Shown: positions 10,964-21,593 of the stretch, piece after piece
Position numbering within the stretch: the first letter of the stretch is position 1
Layout: every line of letters starts with the position of its first letter
NCBI RefSeq assembly: GCF_009730915.1
Contig: NC_052477.1
Location: 26,802,578-26,866,577, forward strand
Direction of reading: 5' to 3'
Length of the DNA stretch: 64,000 bases
Origin: Dioscorea cayenensis subsp. rotundata
Lineage: Eukaryota; Streptophyta; Magnoliopsida; Dioscoreales; Dioscoreaceae
Made by a program: the position numbers and the translations under genes
The notes under the pieces: model-generated
The model's database searches: none
What the model was told of the DNA's origin: nothing
The model's input: only the letters and a program-made list of their open reading frames with translations

Positions 10964-12274
10964 ATTGCTCCTAGACTATCAACTTTATTAATTAGCATGT
11001 TGTGTGTGAAAAGTTTATTTGATCTTTGGGTTGAAACATGTTCTTCATTGTTTTTCAAAACTAGAAATTTAATTATGCAGTAAACTTAGTTAAAGTTTTC
11101 TGTCTTTTTTTAGCATTTAACAATTATATTATGGTGTACTACACTTAGTCCTGTCATTTGCTACTCATTTATTTTGAAGTTATCTCATTTAGTAGGCTGC
11201 AAACTCATTTCAGACATATTTAATTTGAAAATGAGGGATGGAAGGAACTCCCCCTCAAAAACCTCTAGTCTAGCTTTTGTCTAATCTTTTACTAAACTTT
11301 AATTCTTTAAATGCATTAGTAATCTCTAACAATACCCACTTTGATTGGTGGATCTGCCAACTCCATTTGGAACTCCCCCTCATGATTGGTGGATCTGCCA
11401 ACTCCATTTGGAAAATACACTTCGGCACTCAAGATAGAATCTATCAATTTAATACCAAAATCTTTGCTTGAAAGCATAATTCAAGCTAGATACCCCTTTT
11501 TCCAATCATTTTTAGTTTAATAAATTGTTTATATTTATATATATATAATAAAATGGGTATATTTAATGTATGATTTTTTGGTTAGGGTCTTAATCAAAGT
11601 TAGAAGTGTAACATACACTGTGAGTAAAGGTCAAAAATACCCTTATAAACTTTTTGATGTTATATAATTAGAAAACTCAAAAATACAATTAGTTTTGTCT
11701 ACTTATCCATTTATTTAGACCATGCCATTGTTTTATCGCTTCATATCAATAATTATCTATTTTATATTAATATTTATTCAAATGCATATATTATATATAC
11801 GCACATATTGAAGCTTTTTGTGAAAAATAATTTCAATTAATTAAAAAAATATTCTAGAATATTCTCATGATAGTAACAGATATTGTTACACTATTTATTG
11901 CTATGAAAAAAATTAATAATATAGAATTTTTATTAAATATTAATAAATCAAATATTAAATCTCCAAAAAAAGTATAAATAGAACATGTTAATTTTGCATT
12001 AAAACACAATTAATTAATTAATTAATTATTGCAGTTGTTTGCACGTTGGTGTATGTTAATAAACCATATATGATTTTTCTTCAGTGGAGCCCAAACTAAG
12101 TCTATGTTGCTCAAAGAATTGGAAGACTAAGGTTGACAAGTCAAAAGTGAAGACAAAGGCTAGAAACTTTCTTGTTATAATGTTCTTATCCAAAATTGAG
12201 AGGTAAAATTTTTGCAATCACTTCACTAAGTTATTGGATCACTTTCTATTATATTCATATAATTTTTTTTTCAG
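10964..12274. other. AT-rich DNA between the solo LTR and the transposase remnant
   Basis: No gene is supported. It includes the right copy of the 170-bp direct repeat and a 28-bp duplication (11343-11370 and 11384-11411, GATTGGTGGATCTGCCAACT...). From about 12070 the sequence becomes exon-like (the start of the transposase remnant) but is interrupted by stops. Confidence 0.5.
11509..11676. repeat. Direct repeat, right copy (about 170 bp)
   Basis: Counterpart of 8011-8180, with scattered substitutions and small indels. Confidence 0.8.
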
Positions 12275-13557
12275 ATTCTTGGCTACTCTTAAACGATATT
12301 TGAGAAATCGAACTCGACCAGAAGGTTCAATTGCAGAGGCATATATTGCTAATGAGTGCTTAACTTTTTGTTCAATGTGTTTGCATGGAGTTGAAACAAA
12401 ATTCAATAAGGATGAGCATAACGTGGATTCAAATCAAGAAGGTGGCTTATCTGTCTTCTCACAAAGGTTGAGATTGCTTGGAGCTGGAAAATACATTAAG
12501 TTGGATAAAATGGAGATTGATATGGCTCATTGGTACATACTCAAGAATTGTGAGGAAATTGATTCATTTGTTATAGAGCATAAAGAGGAGCTAAGACATG
12601 ATAGTGAAATGAATATTGAACAAAGGCATAAAGATCCTTTTGCGAATTGGTTTAAAAGACTTGTAAGCACTTGTTGTCATGTTATATGTTGTCACGTAAT
12701 ATTAAATTATATTAAATCAAGTAATTAATTTTTTTCCTAATCTTTTTTTTTGGTAGATGATTCTATTGCACAATTGTGAAAACTCACAAGCAATAGAGGA
12801 ATTATATTCTTTAGCATGTGGACCGAACATATGTTGTAAGAAGTATACAAGGTGCATTGTTAATGGAGTGAGATTCCATACGAATGCTCGAGATAGCCGT
12901 ATTCGAAGTCAAAATAGTGGAATTATGGTTGAGGGAAATCACAAGGAAGATATCATTGACTTTTATGGTGTCATATCAGAAATTATTGAGTTCGACTATG
13001 TGAGAGGGTGACAAGTTGTACTTTTCAAATGCAAATGGTTTAATCTTGGTGATAAACAAAAGGGTGTCAAGAAAGATGGTATGTTTACAAGCATTAATGT
13101 TGGAGGAACTTGGTACGAGAATGATCATTTCATCCTAGCTTGCCAAGGTCAGCAAGTTTTCTATCTAAATGATACTAAATTGGGCAAAGATTGGCTAGTT
13201 GTTTAAAAATTTCACCATCATCATATTTTTGATGTGGAAGAAATGGAAGTTCAGAGGACGAACATTGATGAAAATGAGAACTCTGACAATATTGTCTACC
13301 AAGAAAATGAGGCTCATGGAATTGGATTACAAGCAACAAACATTGATGATCAATTTATATCCTTCTATAGAGAGGATCAACATCCTGACATTGTGGATGA
13401 AAATGATGTATCTAATTACCTCTTCAATGATAGAAGTGGTCATGGTGACAATGTGGATGCATTTAGTAATGAAGATGATTATGATGATACATTACTTGAA
13501 TATTGTAGTGATGGTGATCATAATGACGATGATATTAATGATGACTGTGATGATTAG
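12275..13557 (+). pseudogene. CACTA A transposase, C-terminal part (DUF4218 end plus DUF4216)
   Basis: The exon at 12275-12662 encodes the end of the DUF4218 region (RYLRNRTRPEGSIAEAY, YILKNCEE). A GT..AG intron follows. The exon from 12757 gives the linker and DUF4216 (FYGVISEIIEFDYV, FKCKWFNLGD, TWYENDHFILACQ, DTKLGKDW), then a very acidic tail ending DDDINDDCDD. These domains in this order are the C-terminus of plant CACTA TNPD-type transposases, which cut the CACTA ends. Two in-frame stops (TGA near 13009 and TAA near 13204) break it. The catalytic N-terminal transposase domain is not found upstream. This copy is therefore inactive. Confidence 0.85.
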
Positions 13558-13756
13558 TTCACATATTGGCATAAGCTTTTTATTTGTGTAAGATTGAATG
13601 TACAAATTAGTCACACATATTTTTAATTGCATTTTTTTTATGTTGCCTAAAGTTGCTTGAATATGTTAATAATACCTTTTACGAATATGTTATGATGATT
13701 ACAAGCTTATTTTTAATTATTTTAATGTGTTCACTTCTTATAATTATTGCAGAAAT

Positions 13757-15456
13757 ATGGCTCCAAGACGTCAATGAAGTAATAAACTTTCAAGAGTTTC
13801 CCAATCAAGTAGTTTGCAGCAAGAGGAAAGAATTATTGATTCACAACAACATGTATCATTGCCTCTACTTCCATCGGTCACATCTACACAGCCATCTTCT
13901 AATGCTTCACTTTAAGCCGGTTCTTCTAGTAATTTTTTTTATATATTTTACATTGAGTTGGTGTGATTAGTAGATAATTGTGATTGCTTATTTGATGTTA
14001 ACTTCATTCCTTTTTTTGTATCTTCTTTTTATTTCCATAGCTTCTAGTGTGATGAAGAAAAATTGTAAAGGTAAGACACAGGGTTGTAATTTGCAAAAAT
14101 TGGTGAATTCATTAAAAAAATATCCTTCCTATTTATATAGACGTGGATCAAGGTAGACCATTAATTGGATGCAGTGCAATCCACAAAGCTATCAAATGAA
14201 ATAGGTATTATTGCTCGGACTTATTTACCTTGTCCACGATCAATCAAAAAACTTGATTGGGAGGAGCACATGAGCCGGCATTTGATCGTCTTGGAGTATG
14301 GTTAATATTAAGTAAGATATGGAGTTTATGTATTCTTATGTGTTAACAAATTTATTTATTTTTTATAGATGAAATTGAATGTGGCATTGAGACAAATCCG
14401 AGGATAACTGATTGTATTGTCAAACATACTAAAAAATAGAATTAGAGATCATCATCAATCATTGAAGAAGCACTATTTGAGCTTCTCAAACTATGAAGAT
14501 GCAAAAAGGAAGAAACCCAATGAGTTTATTACTCAAGAGAATTGGGAGGATTTATATGATTATTGGAACAATGATAAAACTAAGGTACGTGTATCTTATT
14601 ATTAATGATTACCAGTAATGGATTTATATATATTTTTTTATGTCAATAATCTATTGAATTTTTAAAAGGAAAAGGCTGAAAGAGCAAATGTTAGTAGATC
14701 ATATATGGACACACATCACAATCAAGGATCCAAATCCTTCGTTGTTGTTCGTCATGAGCTTGTAAGAAACAAACTTAATCTCTAATCTTATTTAATATGT
14801 AATTTATACATAGTCACTTCATATTTTTTTTTTTATAAAATAGATGATGAAACCGGAGAGCAACATGGGTGTCATAGGATTGAATTGTACAAAGCACACA
14901 CTATAAAGAAGGAAAGGGATAGACTTAACCGGAAGCAAATGCTAATTATGTGAGTTTATCATCTTATCTATGTGGATTTTCATTTAAATTTTTGAAATTT
15001 TGATGTGCACTTATTATTACAATTTCAGTGTGCAATGCAACAAAAGTTACAAGAGGCAATTGATGAAAATCAAGATGTTGATGTTGACAAAATTTGTGAT
15101 GAGGTTCTAGGCAATCGATCCGGTTCTGTTAAGGGATTAGGTTATGGTCCAAAACCAAATGCTTCAAGATGTGGACATGCTAAGTCCATTAAAGACCTTG
15201 AAAAAGAGAAAAATTTGTGGAAAAAAAGATATGAAGCCGAGGTTCGTGAAAATGAAAACAATCGAGCTCAGTTGTCAAAACATGACATAATGTTAAGGAA
15301 AATAATGGGAGCTAAATATGATGAGTATGACGAAAATAGTCAAAGGTATTATTATGTAATTAAATCTATTACAACGTGTTGTAACCTAGTAAACGTTTTT
15401 GACATTCATTTTCTTTATTGAGCAGTGAAGATGAACAAGGAGAACATTCAACTTGA
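13757..15456 (+). pseudogene. CACTA A transposase_24 (Ptta/En/Spm, TNPA-type) protein, decayed
   Basis: Begins MAPRRQ and then hits a stop. Further exons are recognisable downstream: a segment with ILKNRIRDHHQSLKKHYLSF and WEDLYDYWNN (about 14417-14590), a segment with RANVSRSYMDTHHNQGSKSF (about 14675-14765), and a C-terminal exon (15029-15350) with CAMQQKLQEAIDENQD, GYGPKP and a coiled-coil-like KDLEKEKNLWKKRYEAE stretch, ending EDEQGEHST at 15456. This is the order seen in plant transposase_24 proteins encoded by CACTA elements, thought to bind subterminal repeats. Internal stops and frame changes make it a pseudogene; some introns can be read from GT/AG borders. Confidence 0.75.
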
Positions 15457-15959
15457 CTATCATAAAGTAGTTGGATTCTTTCAAGTTTGTCATATTTGAT
15501 ATTTATCAATTTATTTGTGCATAACAAAAATTGATTTGAATGTAACATTTGAATAGAGATTTAGGGCTTGAATTATCTAACTTAAATATCTAATATAGTT
15601 GGTAACATTTTTTTTATTTCTAATTTTATTGTAGGAAGGTAGGCGTCATTAATGAAGAAGTGGTTCATAAATTGGCAAGGGTTATTCTCTTTTATGATAC
15701 AAGTGATGGAGATCTAGTTTGACTTTGATACTTTTGTTTTTGATACTTGGCATTAATGATTTTGCAAATGGTTTTTGTGGATAAGTGTTTTTCTTTTTTT
15801 TCGTGGAGAAGTGTTTAGGTTGATATGTTTAATTAAATATTTGTAAACAAATGGTTGAACGCAACATTTCATTCTACAATTGGGTATTTGTAGGTGTATG
15901 GATTGGAACTTTTTGAAATGAACATTTATGGGTACGCATTTGAGTCCAATATTGCTACG

Positions 15960-16568
15960 ATTTTTATATTGTAGATAAAAACAAAGAAAAGTTAAAGCTT
16001 TTACTACACAAATAATCATGGTTAAAGAGCAAAAAAAGTACAAAATCACTATGAAATTAAAAATTACAGACAAACATTATTATTTTCTACGACAACGAAT
16101 GTAGCTAAATTTCAAATTCGGTAAGTTTTGAATGTCGTAGACAATGATCACTTATTTGCTACAATTAAATAATCATAGAGAAAATATCATTCATTACCCA
16201 TGATTAAATAATCATAGGAAAAAGATCATTCATAGCCAACAATTCAATAATCGCAGGTAAAAAATCATTCATTATCTACGATTATAATAATCGTCGTCGA
16301 AGAAAGGAAACTCACCTACAACTTTATTCGTAGCCAAAATGTATTTTCCTTTGCAATTTGTCTTTCTTAACAACGAAATTTCTTACATTTCTCTATGACA
16401 ACAAACGTCGCAAAAGGATTCACTTTTGGCGACAAAGACATATATTCGTAGAGAAAGACTTTGACCTATAGGGCATTCTCCATGATTTGGTCTATGATTT
16501 AGTTTCGGAGAAAATAAATTTTTCATACGATTAAATTATGTTTCTCCATGAATTGTTATTGTAGATAT
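15960..16568. repeat. Right subterminal repeat zone of CACTA A
   Basis: Recurrent CTACGATT, AATCATAGG, TCGTAG and ACAACGAA words in both orientations, for example around 16140-16330 at roughly 60-bp spacing. It mirrors the left zone. The 106-residue - strand frame at 15753-16073 falls across it and is not a gene. Confidence 0.6.
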
Positions 16569-17787
16569 TGGTCACATTTTTTGAGCTTAACGGCTACGAT
16601 CTTCATTCCCCTTGAATGTCGATCCAAATCTCCCTTGGAATAGCCTCTTGAACCTTGGAGAATCGTTTTTTTTCCCTAACTTCGCCTCCAAGAAAAATAA
16701 CAAAAGAAATCCAAGAATGCCCTAAAAATCATAATCAAATCTATTTATACCCATCTGCTTAAGGGTTGCTTATGGGCGTAAGCCCGTAGCCATAAGGGGG
16801 CTGGAGAAGATGGTCGCGAGCCTTACAGGAACACTTATGACCGTAACTCACATATGTAAGGTCTTTTGTTTGTGTTACTGTCTAGCTTATGCCCGAAAGC
16901 GCTAGATTGTAAACTTCACTATGCAACTTCTTCCAACTACCCTTATGGGCTCAAGCTGTGATCGCAAACTCCTCAAGGTATACCCACAAGGTTCTCTGGA
17001 AAGTACTTATAACCGTAAGGTAGACCGTAAGCTGCCCATAAGCCACCCAGTTTGCCTTGTCCTTAGTCAAATGATACCGAGAGAACTCTAACTTCTTCAT
17101 TTAAGGTTTGGAATGCTTATTTTGGTTCTCTCTCATCTATAATTGCTGCCTGAAGCTTGAGAATTTGAAACACATTAGATTTAGCATCAAATTCCACAAA
17201 ATGATTATCGTGTAGACCAAATGAGTGTACAAAATGATATGAAATACATGAATGTTGTAGACTTATCAACCTATCTAAGTCCCAAAGATAGAACCTCCCT
17301 CTTTTAGAACCTCCACTGCTCCTAATTTGGATACCTTCCAAACTTAAATGTTGTAACTTCTATTATAACTGAGTTTGCAATGTGACCTCCAAATGCCTCT
17401 AGTCCTTGCCTGTGTTTAAGTCTGAGTCTATGCTATTGAATCCTCCTGATTTTGACCTACCAAAAATTAGCTTGCCTCCTCACTCCTTATTAACAGTATT
17501 CCTACGACAGTGGCACCCCATATAGCGTGTGATCTTCATACCAAAAATGATCTTCAACAATCTTTTAATGATCTTCAAATCTAGCTTCTACCAAACTTGA
17601 TCGATCTCTAAGCCACCCAAGTTTGTTCCTCCCAATCTTCCAAATTACTTTGATCTTCATTTATCCAAGTTTGGTTATCACAATTATTTAGTTTCCAAAC
17701 TTGATTTTTATTCATCCAAATTTGGTTTTCACAATAATCTAGTTTCCAAACTTTATCTTCATTCATTTAAGTTTGGTTTTTCATGAT

Positions 17788-19376
17788 TGATAGGGACGCA
17801 GGTGTACATGCCGATCGTGTAATAAAGTGTGCTTGAAAGCAAGATGTCGGTCCACAGGGAAGATTGAGAATATTAGTAGTAACCCTAGTTTTGAAAATTT
17901 GCCTAACTAATTAAGTGTTGTGTGTGAACAAAAGAAAGTAAAAGCAAGAAGTATGAAATAAAACAAGAGGGAAAATCAGGGGAGGAAGTGATATCCTAGC
18001 GCAGATTCCCTCTATGGTTTAATAAAATGCAGGACAAAGGTTGTCTAAGTATGCAATCATATTTAAATTGAGAGGTTTCTTGAATGATACTAAACTCCTC
18101 GATAGAGGGATGAATAGTAACTGAATCATTGCAGAGATGATAAAGTCATCCACACAATTGCATTAACACTCTATGAAACCTCATCGTGGGCTAATGAGAA
18201 TCTCTTAAGTAGGTAATCTCTCTTATGAGGAAAGATTACCCCTAATCCGAATACATAATAGAGATGTGATTTCTCCTAAAATCTACTCCATATGATTTCA
18301 AAGAGCACGGAGATATTTGTTAACTCCTCAAGAGAATTGAGGGAGACAGGGTCTCCAAAGTACCCTATGTCTAGGCTTATAATTTCCTCTAATCACAATA
18401 TGTCTATGCTAGGTGAGAATTTCTTCTCATCACAAAGCACAACAAGTATGATAACTAGGGATTTCGCCACAATAGAAATAAAGCATTCAAACATGGAATT
18501 AGATTCAAATAGAATGTATCTCAATAAGGAAAATAAGTAAATCACACAAATCTAACAACTAATGTCAAAAGATAAACCCTAGAGTTCAACTATGCCTAAA
18601 CATCTAATAAATTAGCCCTCCATTGACGGAGGGAAATCATTCAAACAACAAGACACGATAAGAGACATTGAAAATAATAAAAACCCCCTCTCAATACTGC
18701 CAGAGATGAATCATCGAAGAAACCCTATGTAATCTTCCATGAACACCGCCAAGATGAGCTTGATTTGTACGATCAACTTTTCCCTTGAATGTGGATCCAA
18801 ATCTCCTCCTAGATTAACCCCTTGAGCACTGGAGATTTGTCTCTTCTCTCCCCTAGCTTCACCTCCAAGAAAAGACCTTTGTCTATAGTATGATCCAGCT
18901 TACAGCCGTAAGTACTGGACCGTAAGCTTTACTGTGCAGCATCTTGTGACCGCTTTTTACAGGCATAAGTTTTGGTTGTAAGCTCCTCTGGATGGCCCTT
19001 ACGGGCATCTTTATGGGAGTAAGTATGGCCATAAAGTCCTCTAATTTGGCTTTGAACCCCTCCTTACGGGCATAAACATGTCTGCAAGATTCTCTAGAAA
19101 GTGCTTACGGCCGTAAGCCAAGCCGTAAGATGCCTGTAAGCCATCTAGTTTGCCTTGTCCTTATTCAATTGATGCCGAGAGAGCTACAACTTATTTGTTT
19201 AGGGTCTGGAATGCTTCTTTTTATTCTCTCTCATCTTTAAATGCTATCCAAAGTCTGAGAATACAAAATACATTAAGTTTAGCACCAAATCCCACAATAT
19301 GATACTAATACAAGCCAAATAAGTGTACAAAGAGATGTGAAATACTAGCACATTGTACACTCATCAATGATCTTGT
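17788..19376 (-). mobile_element. Solo LTR, family Q copy 2
   Basis: A complete copy of 1589 bp running from TGATAGGGACGC to ACTCATCA. Perfect 5-bp target duplications ATGAT occur at 17783-17787 and 19377-19381. It interrupts the right half of family-P LTR copy 1. The - strand is taken as sense because its start (TGATGAGTGTAC) and end resemble plant Gypsy LTRs. It contains a dense cluster of CTTACGG/CCGTAAG dyads at 18890-19140. No coding region is present; the 82-residue frame at 18292-18540 has no recognisable domain. Confidence 0.85.
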
Positions 19377-19827
19377 CTCTAATCCTCTGCATGTATAGTC
19401 ATGTCTTCAAATAGCTCAACCCATAATTAGCTTTAATCTTTCCTCCAAATATGGACTTCAAGTTGTTTTACTAAATATGATTTATGTCTTCTTGCTTGCT
19501 CTTGAATTTTCTAACTTGTGTCTTCATTTAGCCTCTCATCCATATTTATAATTTGAGCTTCAAGTGATTGTGCTAAATATGGTCATCACAATAATAATTT
19601 GTTCTCCAAAAAGATATTGTCCTCCAAGTGCCATATATAGATTGTGCCTTGATTTAGATTTCCCTCCATATAGTCATTGCTTGCTTACTCTCTCTTAGAC
19701 ATCTTCTCAAAATGTCTTTAACCAACATATCTTTTTCAATTTACCACATCATCAAGCCTTGCCATCTTGATTGCCATGTCACCATGTTTTGTCATTAATG
19801 CCATCACTTGGAAACTTTGGTCTAACA

Positions 19828-20203
19828 GCATTGGTATAACTCTCCAATATGTCCTCTTGCTCTTACGTGATCGAAGATGCATGTTGCCTTTTATAGTTTT
19901 TGGACTTGCTTAGTTTTCTTGCTTTTGTTGGTTTAATTTTCCTCGATAAAGGGCAAGTGGCCTTTACTACCTTTGAAAAAGTCAATCTTCATGTTTGATT
20001 ATTGAGCATGCTCTCTCCGCCATTGGAGATGTCTCTCCTTCATTATATATATGGTCAAGTGAGCATTGCAGCTTTTGGAAGTTTGATTTCCTTCATTGAA
20101 CTAGTAAATACCCAAATCTAGCCTATTTGTTTAGATTGTACCAGTTCCCCTATATGCTAAGTGTCAGGTATATATACGTATTTAACAAATTATATATGAA
20201 GAT
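19828..20203. other. Spacer upstream of the hAT MITE
   Basis: No gene is seen. AT-rich unique-looking sequence between the end of family-P copy 1 and the hAT MITE. It may be part of the original peroxidase 1 - peroxidase 2 spacer. Confidence 0.5.
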
Positions 20204-20951
20204 TAGGGGTGAGCAAAAAAACCCTAATCTAATGATCTAATCCGGTATCTGATTTTTATACCCAAATTTTGTGGATGCCTGATCCAAAAAAAATGGATCG
20301 GGTACCGATCTGAATTTTTAAGATAAAAACCTGACCGGATCGGATCTAGGTTGGGAGAAAATCAAAATTGGATACCTGAATCCGATCTAGTTTTCTATAT
20401 ATTCTTAAATTTAAATTTTACATGGGTTAAAAGTAAAAAATCTAAATTCATAATCAAACCCCTTTAATTATATAGATACATTAATAAATTAAATTTTACA
20501 AGGGGCTAATAGTAAAAAAAATATCTAATTGTCTAATCCAATCCCTTTTATATATATATATATATATAAATTAGATTAATCTCCTCTAGTACTCCTCGCT
20601 CCGTCTTCTCTCTAACTTCATCATTGATGAGATGTTTAATGCTTCCAAAAATATTTGGATTGTTTTTTATTGTTTAAGGTTGATAATTCATTTTATTAAT
20701 TTTGTTGTACGGAGAATAATATAAGATTTTAATTTTTTTTAAATTATAAGTTTAATATATTTGTTTTTCATCTAATGTTATTAGATATATAAAAAAAATT
20801 CCATAAACCACTAAAACTTAAATTTGGATCCGGATACCTGATATCTGATTCGCTTTAAATTGGGTATCCTGTTTTAGTATCCGGTTTAAACCTGGTCAAA
20901 TATGAATTGAGTTTTTGCCTTGTGTGCCTGATCCAGTTTTGCTCACCCCTG
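20204..20951. mobile_element. hAT-type MITE
   Basis: The terminal inverted repeats are TAGGGGTGAGCAAAA at the left and, reverse-complemented, CAGGGGTGAGCAAAA at the right. They are flanked by 8-bp duplications ATGAAGAT (20196-20203) and ATAAAGAT (20952-20959) with one mismatch. An 8-bp duplication and C/TAGGGG ends are the hAT signature. The interior is palindromic-tending (GGATCGGGTA... near the left, GGTATCCTG... near the right) and encodes nothing. Confidence 0.85.
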
Positions 20952-21129
20952 ATAAAGATTATATATATATAATTTCAATATTTTGAAGGAATATATTTGC
21001 ACGTATCTATATTTATTATTTATATTTATGTAAACTCAGTTTACAGTTATTAATGACTTATTAAGAGGAGTTAATTTGACATTTAAATTGGTTAAATATG
21101 TTAAACCAAATTATTCCGCAAGATACTGG

Positions 21130-21593
21130 GCCATTAGCATCAATCCATATGCATGGCACGTTGCAACCCAAAGTGACGCGAGATATATATATAAGCATGC
21201 CATGTCGTCATCAATGGAAGACATTTCAAACATTAGTGGCCATGTAATTAGGGATTATGCCCCCAAAAGTCCTATAGATGATTTTATTATTATTATTACA
21301 AATTCTTATTAATTTAACATAAAACGTATTCCTCCACTCAAAATCAAACACTAAACAAATAATAATACACCAACTTGTACTTTATTCTTAGTCGATGTAT
21401 ATATGTGTATATTATTGAACTTCTGACTTTATTGCTCCAAAATAAAAGAAACAACATGTTCTCACGTCTTCATAGACTCAAAGTGCTGTTGTGATGTTGT
21501 ATATATATTTATATATATAAATACCATTTCTTGCAACCCTATTATTCACCAAGAAATTAACAAGTATAGAAAACCTCGTTAAGGTTTGAAGAG
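21130..21593 (+). promoter_or_regulatory. Peroxidase 2 promoter and 5' UTR
   Basis: From about 21145 the sequence is alignable with the region upstream of peroxidase 3 (50150-50598). Shared blocks include CATGCCATGTCGTCATCAAT, CATTTCAAACATTAGTGGCC, CCCCCAAAAGTC, a short (TTA)n run and CTCACGTCTTCAT with an ACGT core. A TATA box, TATAAATA at about 21515-21522, lies about 75 bp before the ATG, matching the position in peroxidase 3. The leader ends AAGGTTTGAAGAG just before the start codon. Confidence 0.7.

Larger units (their letters stand above)
3231..16568 (+). mobile_element. CACTA (En/Spm) transposon A, degenerate
   Basis: The element is bracketed by the two halves of Q LTR copy 1. The left edge CACAAGAAATTTGGG looks like a CACTACAAGAAATT end that has lost a few bases; the right edge near 16566 (TTGTAGATA) is decayed. 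Both subterminal zones are rich in short TCGTAG/CTACGAT words. Inside, on the + strand, are remnants of the two CACTA proteins: the transposase C-terminus (12275-13557) and a transposase_24-type protein (13757-15456). The region between the left subterminal zone and these genes contains a Harbinger MITE, a solo LTR and unassigned DNA instead of the N-terminal transposase, so this copy is a non-autonomous mosaic. Exact ends are uncertain by tens of bases. Confidence 0.7.
2300..17268 (-). mobile_element. Solo LTR, family Q copy 1, split by a CACTA element
   Basis: The left part (2300-3230) starts TGATAGGGACGC and the right part (about 16570-17268) ends ACTTATCA. Both align colinearly with Q copy 2 at 17788-19376. 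It interrupts family-P copy 1: the P sequence stops at 2299 and resumes at 17269. The flanking 5-mers ACATC and ACCTA are only a partial target duplication. No gag or pol is present. The right part carries a cluster of GTAAG/CTTAC dyads typical of this family (see findings). Confidence 0.75.
1970..19827 (-). mobile_element. Solo LTR, family P copy 1, interrupted by nested insertions
   Basis: The two outer pieces (1970-2299 and 17269-19827, the latter minus the Q2 insertion) match the start and remainder of the uninterrupted copy at 61120-62397 in the same order and orientation. Landmarks include CCAAGTCCGGAGA, TTGCCCGATG and a series of GATCTTCA/CCAAGTTTGG words. The left end reads TATTAG (TG decayed to TA) and the right end reads CTAACA. 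The flanking 5-mers GTATT (1965-1969) and GCATT (19828-19832) form a target duplication with one mismatch. No internal retrotransposon coding region exists, so this is a solo LTR formed by LTR-LTR recombination. The superfamily is not determinable; Gypsy is likely. Confidence 0.75.

Noticed and set aside
11343..11411. 28-bp duplicated GATTGGTGGATCTGCC unit as a regulatory array
   Set aside because: Only two copies in decayed transposon-internal DNA; simple local duplication is sufficient.
12234..12728. Free-standing 164-residue protein
   Set aside because: The N-terminal dozen codons and the C-terminal residues are intron translation; the true exon is 12275-12662 of the CACTA transposase.
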